Shown in pieces: positions 33,101 through 43,700 of a stretch of DNA of 64,000 nucleotides. The DNA is from Leifsonia sp. CL147 (GTDB taxonomy: Bacteria; Actinomycetota; Actinomycetes; Actinomycetales; Microbacteriaceae): assembly GCF_900114565.1 (NCBI RefSeq), contig NZ_FOTM01000005.1:165928-229927 (forward strand), read 5' to 3'. Within the stretch, counting starts at the first letter, position 1. Each line of letters begins with the position of its first letter. The notes under the pieces were generated by a model. That model was not told the origin of the DNA, ran no database searches, and saw only the letters and a program-made list of their open reading frames with translations. The position numbers were made by a program, and so were the translations under genes.

Positions 33101-35394
33101 CGTCCGCCCTGCTTTCCACGGTAACCGAGCGATCGCAGCGAGACGGCAGCCAGCAGTCTCTTCCACCGCGTGTCGCGCTTGGCGAGCTGGGCCCGGAGCT
33201 CGTCGACCGCCTTCCACACCGTCACGGCCTCGTCCGGCGTCGGTGCGATGCCGCTGAACGTCGCCCGGTCCGCGACCTTCGCGAGAGCCTGCGCGCGCGA
33301 ACCTCCGATGGTGTCGGCGAACTCCACCCGGGTTGCTGCCGGAGGCGGTTCGTAGCCGTGATCGACCGCCGCGTCCGCGAACTCCCGCCAGCCTCCGACG
33401 ATCCGCTCGCGCGCGGTCGCCGCGGATCGTCGCAGCACGCGTCGCCGCCATTTGGCGGCGAGCACGGCCAGGAACGGGGAGGCGACGATGGCGAGGACGA
33501 GCAGCGACCACCCCGCGATGACGAGCACGGCGAGGAGGGTCTCCAGCACCGGGTTCGGCTGCGGTTGGTTCGACGGGTCGACCTGCGCCTGGGGCGGCTC
33601 GTCGTTGCGCTGAGGGTTCTCGTCGACCGGCGGCTGCACGTTCGTCTGCGGCCGCGAGATCTCCGTGGGCTGGTCGGGCTGCTTCGGCGGGACCGGGCGG
33701 AGGGGCGGGGTCGGATCGACGGTCACCCATCCGGAGGTCGTCTGCACCTCGATCCAGGCGGAGATGTCCGCGCCGACCAGGGTCACGGCGCGCCCCGTGG
33801 CATCCTTCGGGGCCACGAACCCCACCACGACCCGCGCCGGGAAGCCCAGCTGGCGCGCCATGAGCGCGGCGGTGACGGAGTACTGCTCCTGGTCGCCGAG
33901 CATCGGCACCGACGTGAGCAGTTCGGTGATGCGGTCCGCACCGTGACCGGAGCGGCTGGGCGGCTCGTCCGGTCCGATCCCGTGGCTGATGTAGCCGTTC
34001 TCGGCGAGACCTCGCAGGGCGGCGGCCAGCTTCGCACCCGCCCCGGACGCGCCGGCCGTGTACTTCTGCAGGACGGACTGCAGTTCGTCGGGGATGACGG
34101 TCGGACGCGGCACGGTATCGCTTCCCGGCTGCACCTTCTCCAGCTGTGCGGCGGTCAGCAACGGCTTCACCACCGACTCCGCGGTATACGCGTCGCCCGC
34201 GTGCAGGGCCGTCGTGACCGCGCCTGTCCCGGTCACGTCGTTGTAGTAGAAGGCGCCGGCGAGCCGGCTTCCGTCCTGACCGGCGAACGCCACCTGCTCG
34301 AGCTGGCCGTTCCCCGGGAGCCAGGGGCCGCGGTAGTCGCCCACGACGACGGTCGTGGTGGTCTGCGTGCCTCGCGTCCCGGTCTGATCCATGCGATACG
34401 GGACGCGGGTGAAGGAGCCGGATGCGCTGGTCGTGTCTCCGCTGCCGACGGCGTAGGTGATGCCGTCGTAGGTGTCGAGGGTCGCGATCCTGAGCCGGCG
34501 GTCGGCCGGAAGCCCCGAGACGCTGAGCATCGGCTCGTCCGCCTTCCCCGGCTCCAGGTAGGAGCGGAACGCGCTCAGCGGGCTCGGGTAGTCTCGCGGA
34601 TCGAACGGCTGCTCGACCGCCGTCCGCACCACCTGGCGCTGCCCTTGCGGCGGGAGGATGGCGGCAGCCGCGATCCCGGCGACCGCAGCGGTGACCAGCA
34701 TGACCGTCGCCCCCGCCGTGGTCAGCAGCGCCGTCGAGCGCCGCTCGCTCCGGGATTCGACCAGCAGTCCGCTCTGTTCGCGCAGCGACCGGATGGATGC
34801 GGCCCTGCGCAGCAGCCGGAAGCGGATCAGCCAGGCGAGCAGCACCGCGAAGAGGGCGAACAGCAGCGCCAGCGGAACGGAGTCGGAGGACGGACCGAGC
34901 AGGATGCCCGCGACCAGGAGCAGGACCGGGGGGACGGCTGCCAGCTCCGGACGCGACGATCGCAGGGCGATGGTCACCGTGAGCGTCGTGGCCAGCAGGG
35001 TGAGCAGGAAGGCGGGGACCAGCAACGCCTGGTACGACCCGACCGGCACGCTGATGGTGACGAGCTGCTTCCAGCTCAGCCAGGTGCCCTGCACGAGGTC
35101 GAGGAAGCCGGGACCCGTCGGCAGCAGGCCGCCGCCGGCGGCCTCCGAGGGCACAGCGAGCGGAACCCCCAGAGCGAGGTAGGCGAGCACGATGAGCGCC
35201 GCGATGAGGATGCTCGGGAGGCGGAACGCCCATCCCACGACGCCGATGGCCGCGCCGGTCAGCAGCGTCACGACGAGCATCGCGACGAAAGCGCTCGACT
35301 GGTAGACCGGCCAGAACGACCAGGCGCCGAGAGCGACGGCGGCCAGGGCGAAGAGGGCATCGACGAGGCTGCGGAAGGAGCGCCGGGCGGGCAT
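33097..35394 (-). CDS. Transglutaminase-fold membrane protein lacking catalytic Cys and His
   Basis: 765 residues, TgpA-like layout: about six N-terminal membrane helices (residues 10-210), one near 240, a large extracellular part, another helix near 655 and a cytoplasmic tail. In the transglutaminase core the usual Cys position reads GDQEQYS (Gln502) and the usual His position reads DISAW (Ser545); only the Asp (VDPTP, 560) remains. So it is probably an inactive, binding version. Overlaps DUF58 upstream and FHA downstream by 4 bp each. Confidence 0.87.
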   Translation of the reverse strand: MPARRSFRSLVDALFALAAVALGAWSFWPVYQSSAFVAMLVVTLLTGAAIGVVGWAFRLPSILIAALIVLAYLALGVPLAVPSEAAGGGLLPTGPGFLDLVQGTWLSWKQLVTISVPVGSYQALLVPAFLLTLLATTLTVTIALRSSRPELAAVPPVLLLVAGILLGPSSDSVPLALLFALFAVLLAWLIRFRLLRRAASIRSLREQSGLLVESRSERRSTALLTTAGATVMLVTAAVAGIAAAAILPPQGQRQVVRTAVEQPFDPRDYPSPLSAFRSYLEPGKADEPMLSVSGLPADRRLRIATLDTYDGITYAVGSGDTTSASGSFTRVPYRMDQTGTRGTQTTTTVVVGDYRGPWLPGNGQLEQVAFAGQDGSRLAGAFYYNDVTGTGAVTTALHAGDAYTAESVVKPLLTAAQLEKVQPGSDTVPRPTVIPDELQSVLQKYTAGASGAGAKLAAALRGLAENGYISHGIGPDEPPSRSGHGADRITELLTSVPMLGDQEQYSVTAALMARQLGFPARVVVGFVAPKDATGRAVTLVGADISAWIEVQTTSGWVTVDPTPPLRPVPPKQPDQPTEISRPQTNVQPPVDENPQRNDEPPQAQVDPSNQPQPNPVLETLLAVLVIAGWSLLVLAIVASPFLAVLAAKWRRRVLRRSAATARERIVGGWREFADAAVDHGYEPPPAATRVEFADTIGGSRAQALAKVADRATFSGIAPTPDEAVTVWKAVDELRAQLAKRDTRWKRLLAAVSLRSLGYRGKQGGR

Positions 35395-36734
35395 CAGGTC
35401 GCCAGCCGTTTCGCCAGGCTCTGCTGGAGGTCGTCCAGGTAGCCGATGGTCAGCACGCTGAGGTCCGAGACGCGCCGGAGGGTCGGGATGGCGCCCTCGT
35501 CGCACACGATGGCGACGACATCCACTCCGAGGGGGAAGTGCGCGGCCGCCGCACGGAGCTGGGAGGCCGTCGGCGTCGAGCCGCAGACGAGGAACGCGAT
35601 GGACACGCCGGCCGAGTCGTCGGAGGCGACCCGCGCCAGCTCGGTGAGACGGAGCGCGGCGTCGGCGGTCTCGACCCCGGCCAGGTCGTCCAGGAGCCGG
35701 CCGCGATTGACGGTGCTGAGCCTCCGGGCGCTGAACACCATCCGCTTGGCGAAGTCGGGCGTCTCGGCACTCGCGACCACCGAGACCGTCCGCGAGTCGA
35801 GCATCGCCCGGACGCCGAGGGAGCCGGTGACGCTCACGGCCAGCTCGAACTCCTCCTCGGTGGCGTAGTCGGCTGCCGACAGGCTCAGTGCGACCAGGAG
35901 ATGGCTCCGGCGCGTCTCTTCGAACTGGCGCACCATGTAGCTGCCGGTCTTCGCCGTCGACTTCCAGTGGATGTAGCGGCGCTCATCGCCGGGGACGTAC
36001 TCCCGCAGCGCGTGGAAGGCGATGTCGCTCGCCGTGAGGTCGCGGGTCGGCGAGCCCTCGAGGTCGCGCACGAAGCCCGTGCTCATGCTCGGGACGGCGA
36101 TGGTTCGCGGATGGACGAACAGGTCCAGCGACTCGGCCCAGACGACCTCGCGGCGCAGCAGCCCGATGGGATCGGCTCGGACGGTGCGCACGGGCCCGAT
36201 CGGCACGATGCCGCGCCGGGAGGTCGGCACGACGAACACGTCGGAGTGCTCCTCCCCCGCGGCGAGCGAGGGAGCCGCGAACTCCGCCAGGCCGTGACCG
36301 ACCGGGACCTCCACCCGGACTCCGGCGAGCCTCCGCCGCAGCGGGTTGCGGATCGAGACCTCACCGGGTGCGCGGTCGCCGATGACCACCCGGTTCGCGG
36401 GGAGGGACAGCCCGACGTCGTACGCCGTGCGGCCGATCAGGTAGCCGGATCCGACGACCAGGAGGACGAGCGCCGTCCATCCCGTGACCACCGCCTCGAT
36501 CCAGCTCCACACGTACCCCGCCGTCAAAGCCAGAACGGTGAGGGCCAGCAGCGACCAGCCGAGGGAGGTCACCACGGCGCCTACCCGCCGTGCGACCGTG
36601 GCGATGGCACGACCGGCGGTCGCGGACATCCGGACGACCCACACGATCGCATCCGCGAGGAAACCGTCGCGCTCGCCGACGATGCGAGCGCGTACGTTGG
36701 TCAGCTCGGTCTGCGCACGGGTGACGGTGGTCAC
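35394..36734 (-). CDS. DUF58-domain membrane protein
   Basis: 446 residues. Two membrane helices (about 55-95), then a cytoplasmic/extracellular beta-rich region and the DUF58 motif YIHWKSTAKTGSYMVRQFEE, followed by a vWA-like fold. DUF58 proteins are almost always partnered by MoxR ATPases and transglutaminase-fold proteins, as here; MoxR is thought to remodel them. GTG start at 36734 overlaps the MoxR stop (GTGA). Biochemical role unknown. Confidence 0.88.
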   Translation of the reverse strand: MTTVTRAQTELTNVRARIVGERDGFLADAIVWVVRMSATAGRAIATVARRVGAVVTSLGWSLLALTVLALTAGYVWSWIEAVVTGWTALVLLVVGSGYLIGRTAYDVGLSLPANRVVIGDRAPGEVSIRNPLRRRLAGVRVEVPVGHGLAEFAAPSLAAGEEHSDVFVVPTSRRGIVPIGPVRTVRADPIGLLRREVVWAESLDLFVHPRTIAVPSMSTGFVRDLEGSPTRDLTASDIAFHALREYVPGDERRYIHWKSTAKTGSYMVRQFEETRRSHLLVALSLSAADYATEEEFELAVSVTGSLGVRAMLDSRTVSVVASAETPDFAKRMVFSARRLSTVNRGRLLDDLAGVETADAALRLTELARVASDDSAGVSIAFLVCGSTPTASQLRAAAAHFPLGVDVVAIVCDEGAIPTLRRVSDLSVLTIGYLDDLQQSLAKRLAT

Positions 36735-37702
36735 ACAGCGACCCGATCACTCGGCGGCGGGGTCTCGATCAGCAGCTGGCCGACCAGGCTCGACGCGCTG
36801 ACGCCCTCGAACTCGGCCTCCGGGTCGAGCACCAGCCGATGGGCGAGCACCGGCTCGGCCAGAGCCTTCACGTCGTCCGGCGTCACATAGTAGCGGCCGG
36901 AGGCGGCTGCGAGCGTCTTCGCGGCGCGCAGCAGCGCCAGCGCGCCGCGCACGCTGACCCCGAGACGGATCTCGTCCGCGCCGCGGCTCGCCTCGACCAA
37001 CCGCGAGATGTAGTCGTTGATGGTCGCATCGACGTGCACGCTCCGTGCCATCGTCGCCATCTCGACCACGGTCCCGGCCGAGATGACCTCCGGTACGACG
37101 ACCTCGTGCGCCCGGCGCTCGGAGCCCTCCAGGATGCGCAGCGTCGCCTCGTGGTCCGGGTAGCCGATCGACGCCTTCATCAGGAACCGGTCCAGCTGCG
37201 CCTCCGGAAGCCGGTAGGTGCCGGCCTGCTCGATGGGGTTCTGGGTCGCGATGACCATGAACGGGGCGCCGACCGAGTGCCGGACGCCGTCGACGGTGAC
37301 CTGCTGCTCCTCCATCACCTCGAGCAGAGCGGATTGCGTCTTCGGGCTCGCCCGGTTGATCTCGTCGGCGAGGACGATGTTGGCGAAGACCGGTCCGCGA
37401 TGGAACTCGAACGCGCCGGTCCGCTGGTCGTAGATGTTGACGCCGGTGATGTCGCCCGGCAGCAGATCGGGGGTGAACTGGACGCGGTTGGTCGACCCCC
37501 GGACGCTCTCGGCGATGGCGCGGGCGAGCGAGGTCTTGCCGGTGCCCGGGAAGTCCTCCAGCAGCAAGTGGCCCTCGCTGAACAAGGCGGTCAGGGCGAG
37601 CCGGATCACGTGGGTCTTGCCGAGGAGCACCTGGTCGATGTTGCCGACGAGGCGCTCGAACACTCCGGAGAACCAGCCGGCCTGCTCGGGGGTCATCGTC
37701 AT
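36731..37702 (-). CDS. MoxR-family AAA+ ATPase
   Basis: 323 residues. Walker A DFPGTGKTSLARA, Walker B IVLADEINRASPKTQSALLE, sensor 1 ATQNPIEQAGTYRLPEAQLD and a C-terminal lid domain. MoxR proteins act as chaperones that assemble or activate partner complexes, typically with a vWA/DUF58 protein, which follows directly. I chose ATG 37702, with GAGG 8-10 nt upstream. The 97 bp before it (to the giant gene) hold no gene. Confidence 0.92.
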   Translation of the reverse strand: MTMTPEQAGWFSGVFERLVGNIDQVLLGKTHVIRLALTALFSEGHLLLEDFPGTGKTSLARAIAESVRGSTNRVQFTPDLLPGDITGVNIYDQRTGAFEFHRGPVFANIVLADEINRASPKTQSALLEVMEEQQVTVDGVRHSVGAPFMVIATQNPIEQAGTYRLPEAQLDRFLMKASIGYPDHEATLRILEGSERRAHEVVVPEVISAGTVVEMATMARSVHVDATINDYISRLVEASRGADEIRLGVSVRGALALLRAAKTLAAASGRYYVTPDDVKALAEPVLAHRLVLDPEAEFEGVSASSLVGQLLIETPPPSDRVAV

Positions 37703-37799
37703 GATCCGGCCTCTTTCGATTCGGGGCGCGGCCACAAGGTCCGCGGAGGAAGGGATGGGCGCCGCGGGATGCGGCTCACCTCAGTATGCCGTCGCGCGG

Positions 37800-40700
37800 T
37801 CATTGCAGTGCCGATCCCGGGTAGTCCACGGCGTACGTGTCGGGCTTCGACACGACGCGGACCGTCAAGGTGGGTGACGGATCGTTCGCCGGCGCCGTGC
37901 AGGAGGCGGTCTGGCCGGCCGCCGGCATCGGCAGCTGGGTCGCGCCGTCGCAGCTGTACGTCACGGCGTCGTAGGCCCCCGTGGGCCAGCTGGTCCAGGT
38001 GAAGATATGGGTGGCGGCGTCGTAGCGCGCGCCGCCGATCGAGAGGTCCACCGCGACGCCGAGATCCTGCGTCGCGCTCTGGTCGGTGCACAGGGACGAG
38101 CCGTCCGGGTAGCCCTCGCAGACCCGCGTGATCTTGACGGTCAGCGGCATGCCGTAGTGGTTTCCGCCCGAGCCGGACAGGATGCCCGTGGTGCCCTTCA
38201 GTGTTCCGCTGTCGACCACGGCCGCGCCGTCGAGCAGCTGGTAGTCGAACGTGGGATTCGCGCCGCCCCCGGACCGGTAGGAGACGGTGACCTCGAAGTC
38301 GACCGTCGTGCCGTTCTGCACGCGCCGGTTGACGGCGATCCCGGTCACGCTGCCGGGCGACTGCCGCGGAGTCGCACTGACGACGGCGGCAGGAGTGCAG
38401 CCCTGGCCGTTGTAGGCGTAGACGATGAAGTTGTACGTCTGATTCGGGCTGAGTCCGGTGAACGTCACGCTGCCGCCCTGCACATCCTGCAGGCCCGGAT
38501 CCGGGTGAACCACCGGGTTGTCCGTCCCGACACCGCTGACCGAGCAGCCCGGCGCGCCCGGCCCCCGGAAGACCCCCGCGTAGTAGTCGGTGATCGCCTT
38601 GCCGTTGTCTCCGAAGACGTTCGGCCAGCTCAGCGTCGCACTGGTGCCGTCCGTCGTGTCCGGAGTGGCGACCGGCGCGATGCCCGTGGTCGTCGGTGCG
38701 CCCGCGGGCACGCCACTGCCCTGGCTCTGGTTCCACGTCGTCCGGCCCTGATAGAAGTCGTTGCGGGATGCCACCGTGAACCCGATCGCGACGCCGTTGG
38801 CGATGCCGTCCGCGGTCACGTTCAGCGAGTACGTCGTACCCACCGGATCGGATGCCAGCGCCTGCACGGAGTTCGCGATCCCTCCGACGGAGACCAGATA
38901 GGACGTGATCGGGCTCGCCCCGGGTGCATCCGCCGGCTTCGACCACGAGATCCGCAGACCGTGATCGAGCGGCAGCGACGACAACCCGGCGGGCGCGTTC
39001 GGGATGACGTCGGACCACACCGGCTCGGCGTACGCCGTCGGATCGGACAGGCCGAGCGCGTTCCGCGCGCGCACGCTCAGTGTGACGGCATCGGAGGGGC
39101 CGTTGCCGGGCGTCGTGATCGCGCAGGTCGTCGTCGCGCACTGCGTCGTCGACAGCACGGCTCCGCTCGCCGCCGAGGACATCGTCACGTCGAATCCGGT
39201 GATCGGCGAGTTGTTGAAGGCGCCGGGGATCCAGCTCACCGTCAGGCTGCGGTCGCCGATGGCGGCGATCTGCACGTTCGACACGGGCGCCGGACGGTCC
39301 TGCACGGAGATCGTGACCGTTCCCCAGGTGTAGCGGTCGGGGTCGCCCGTGGCGTCGGCCACCTCGTATTGCAGGGTCGCATCCGCGGGCGCCGCCGTCG
39401 CCGAGACGGCGACCTGCAGCTGCGAGTCGTCGGCGTTGGGCGTGATGCTCACGCCGTCCGGCAGACCGGTGCCGAGGCCGCGGACCGCGAGGACACGGAG
39501 CGGCGTGCCCGGGAACGGGTTCGTGGCGCCGTCGTTGGCCAGCACATCCACGGTCGTCGTCTGGCCGCGAGGCGCGATCACCCGGTCGGGCTGGGGGCTC
39601 GCCAGCGGCCGGGTCGAGGGCACCACCTGGATGTCGATCCGGCCGGCCTGACCGGTGTTGACCGCATCCTTCACCCCGATCGAGAGGGAGGGGGTCGATC
39701 CCTTCGCCGTCCCGGATGCGACCGTGATGGTCAGCTTCTGACCGTCGAGCGAGGTGCTCACCCCGGCGGGCCGCGGATCCTGGACGGTGTAGACGAGCTC
39801 GCCCTGGTCCTTGACGTAGGGATACGTCGTCACCTTCGTGAGGTCGACCGTCTTGGTCTGGCCCGGCTCGAAGTCGATCAGGGCTCCGGTGAACACCGGC
39901 GGCTGGTTCTCGCGCGGAGTGACGTCGATGGGGAGCACGATCGTGGCCACGTTGCCGTTCGGATCCGTCGCGCTCGACCCGTCGGTCACCTGGAACGAGA
40001 TGGAGGCCGGCCCGAAGTACCGCGGCGAGGACGTGAACTGGAGGGTGTCGCTTCCGGCGACCAGGTCGTCGCCGTTGGCGTGCGTCGCCCGGACGGTCGC
40101 CGCGTCCGTGAGGCGCACCTTCCGGCCTCCCACCGCCACGATGTAGTCGTTGAGGTGGATGGTGAGCGTCTTCTCGCTCACCACCGTCAGCTTGGGAATG
40201 CCTCGCTTGAGCTGCGGCAACGCGTCGTCATACCCGGGGACATGCACGAACCCGTAAGCCATGACGGACGGATCCTCGGGATTCGCGACCCGGAACGGCA
40301 CGATCTGGCTCTTCGACCCGATCGCGATCCGGAGTCGCTTCGCTGCGGTCACCTGTGCGTCGTTCGTGTAGCCCGGAACCAGCGAGAGCTTGAGCGTGGA
40401 GACCGGCCCGTCGGCGAAGAAGACGTTGGCCAGGACATTCACGTCGACGCGATCCTTGCCGAGGATGTCCGAGAGCCCCAGAGTCGTGTCGGAGACGATG
40501 GGACGCGCCGGCGGCGCCTTCGCATCCACGGTGAGCCGGAGGAACGCCTGGCTGGTCCCGCCCCGCTCGTTCTGGATGGTGTAGAGGAACCCGTAGGCGC
40601 CCTCGGTCTTCGGCGCGGTCACCGTCACCAGGTTCCCGGTGATCTTCGCCCTGGCCTTGCCGTCGAGCGACGTGACGGCCGTCACGCTGAGCGGGCTGCC

Positions 40701-43700
40701 GTCCGGGTCGCTGTCGTTCGCCAGCACCTGTACCAGCAGGGTCCGGCCGGGACGCGCCGTCACGTCGTCCTCGACAGCGACGGGATTGCGGGCGCCCTCC
40801 ACGCGGGCCGCGATGCCGACCCGCACGGTGCCCGTCGCCCGTGCGCCGAGCGCATCCACCACGGCGTAGGTGAACGTGTCGGTGCCTGCGGCGTAGTCGC
40901 CCGCCTGGAAGTCCATCCAGTCGGGGCCGGAGGCGACCACCGCACCCTTCTGCGGGTTGGTCTCCTGCCCGATGAACTGGACGGAGTCGCCGTCCGGGTC
41001 GATGCCGGAGAGAGGGATGGTGATCCGCACCGTGTCGCCGGCGAGCACGCGGGCCGTCACGGTCTTCGGGACGGGCGGGTTGTTCGTGGCCGCATCCCGC
41101 TCGCGCACGGCGATGGAGACCTCGGCCGTCGCCCACTGGCCGTCGGCGCCGTACACCTTGTATGCGGCCGTGTAGTTTCCGGGTTTGGCGGGCGCGAGGT
41201 AGCGCAGATGATCCCCGCTGGCGAAGAGCAGGCCGGCGCCGCTGGGCAGTGGCGTGGCGAGTGCCGGGTCGAGCGTGAGCTTGTCGCCGTCCGGCTGCAC
41301 GTCGTTGGCGAGCACCGGGATGTCGACCACGTCGTCGACGCGGACGGAGACCGAGTCGGGGGCGGCGATCGGCGGCTGGTGCACGGTCAGCGGCGGCAGC
41401 TGGACGATGGTGACGGTGCCGACCGTGTCGGCGAGGCCATTGCTGAGCCGGTAGTGGAAGTCGACCGGGCCCTCCAGCGGCCGGCTGAGCGTGACGCGGA
41501 GCGTGCGCTGCTGGAGCACCTGGACGCGGACGCCGGCCGCCGGCCCCGGCTCCGTCGCACCGGTGACCAGCAGCACTCCGCCGGACGGGTCGATGTCGGT
41601 CGACAGGACGTCCACATCCTGGGTCGACTGTTCCCGGATGAAGGCCGTATGCGGCACGGCGATCGGGGTGGTCTTCGCACCCGGCGGCGCCTTGACCTCG
41701 ACGCGGACCACTCCTGTCGCCGTGATGACGCCGTCGGTCACCGAGTACTCGATGTTGTGCGTCCCGGCCTGATCCGACGTGAAGCGGAAGGTCCCGCCCT
41801 GGTAGTCGGGGGTGATGGTCGCGTCGGCCTTGGTCGGCACCGTGCTCAGCCGGACGGTGCCGTTGCCCCCGCGGACATGGTCGAGCGGCGCGACGGTCAC
41901 CTCTTGCCCCTGATACGCGACCACCGCGAACGGGTCGGCGATGATCGGGACCTGCCCGGGCGGCCGGACGGTGACGGCGAGGAGTCCCGCAGAATCGGCC
42001 CGGCCGTCGGACAGCGAGAGCGCCACATCCTTCACCCCGGCTCCGTCGCCGTGATCGGAGTAGGCGATCTGGCCCTGCGGGGTGAAGGTGACCTGGTCGG
42101 GCGCCGGGACGGAGGCGCCCGCAAGATAGAAGGAGTCGCCGTCGGGGTCGTAGCAATCGCCCAGGACCGGCGCGGTGACCCTCCCACCGGTCTGCACGAC
42201 CGCCTTGGCGGTCCGGACGCAGACCGGCGGGCTGTTCTCCACGGGTGTCCGCACGCTCACGACGACATGCGCGGTCGCCGTTCCACCGCGTCCATCGGAG
42301 ATCGTGTAGTCGAACCCGATCGTGCCGGTCGCGGTTGCGGGCAGGGAGATCTGCAACTGCTGGTCCGCGTTGGTCAGCTCGATCGAGCCTTGCGCCGCGG
42401 GCACCGCGGTGAACGAGTCGATGGTCAGGACGTCGCCGTTCGGATCGTAGTCGTTGAGGAGGACCGGCAGCGGGGTGACTCTGCCCGGCCGGGCTCCGAA
42501 GGCGTCGTCCACCGCGACGGGAGGCTGTTCCTGCTTCTCGAACTGCGGCGCGGTGTCCTGCTTGGTCTGGTCGACCAGCTCTTTGGTGGACTTCTTGGAG
42601 ACCAGCTCATCCCAGTTGTCGATGCGCGCATTGCCGCTCTGCACCGCCCAGGAGACGCCGGAGCGCCCGTCGTTGAGCACCACCCGGTCGCCGTTCGTGC
42701 GGAACGCCAGGGTGGCGCCGGACGGGACGTCCCTCAGCGTCGACCGGTCCCCCGCTCCCGCTGCGGAGCACGACCGCCAGGCGGTGCCGTCGTTCCAGGC
42801 CGCATAGGTGCACCCGGCGACGGTCACCGGCGCCGCCGGAGCGCCGCTCGGACGGGAGCCGCTCTGCGTCACCGCGCGGGTCGGCTTCCCGCCGTCGAGC
42901 GGGACGCGCACCAATCCCGTCGAGGTGGCGATCCAGACCGCGTTCCCTGCCGCCGACGGCTGCTGGAGCACCGCATCCGAACCGGCCGGGAGGACGGGAG
43001 CCAGGTCGATGGCGCGACCGTCCACCCAGACCGTGCGCTCGTCCGGATCGAGCAGCGCCCAGTGCCCGCCGACCGTGGTGAGCGCGACGTTCGCGCCGTC
43101 GCCGCGGGTCGCGACCGTCTGGGTGGTCGTCGACGGCGCCGCAGCCTCGAGGTCGACCCGCACGAGCGACCTGCTCGCGGGCTGATAGGCGAACAGCACC
43201 CCGGAGGGGTCCATCGCCGCCACCGCCCGGCCCCCCAGATCGATCGTGGGGGCGGAGCCGGAGTTGAATTCGTCGAGCTGGCCGACGCTGGTGAGCCACA
43301 CCTGGCCGGTCACCTGCGACAGGAGGGCGACATGGCCGCCCGCCAGCGAGACCTGCGGCGATCGCGGCGGCAGGGCCACCGACTTGCCCGCCTCCGCCTT
43401 GGCCGGGTCGACGACCGCGATCGTGTTCGCCTCGCGGTCGACCAGCAGTACGTCGGTGCCGTCCTGGACGACGTCGAGCGCCTCCCCGGTGCCGGCCACC
43501 ACGGTGTTCAGCTTGTCGATCTCGGTGTTCGCCCGCCCGAGCGACTTCTTCGCATCGCTCGACACCCACACCGCGGCGTCGTTCAGCTGCAGGTGCTGCG
43601 CGCTGTAGCCCCCGGAGACGACGGCGAGCGTGGCCACCAGGGTGGCCACCGCCGTTCCGCTCACGGCCGTGGCCGCGAGGGACTTGTGCGCGGCGAGCCA

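Noticed and set aside
32456-35233. A 925-codon minus-strand frame that reads through into the zinc-ribbon FHA protein.
   Set aside because: Its first ~700 codons are out of frame with the clear transglutaminase-fold gene and have shadow composition; only the last 214 codons are real.
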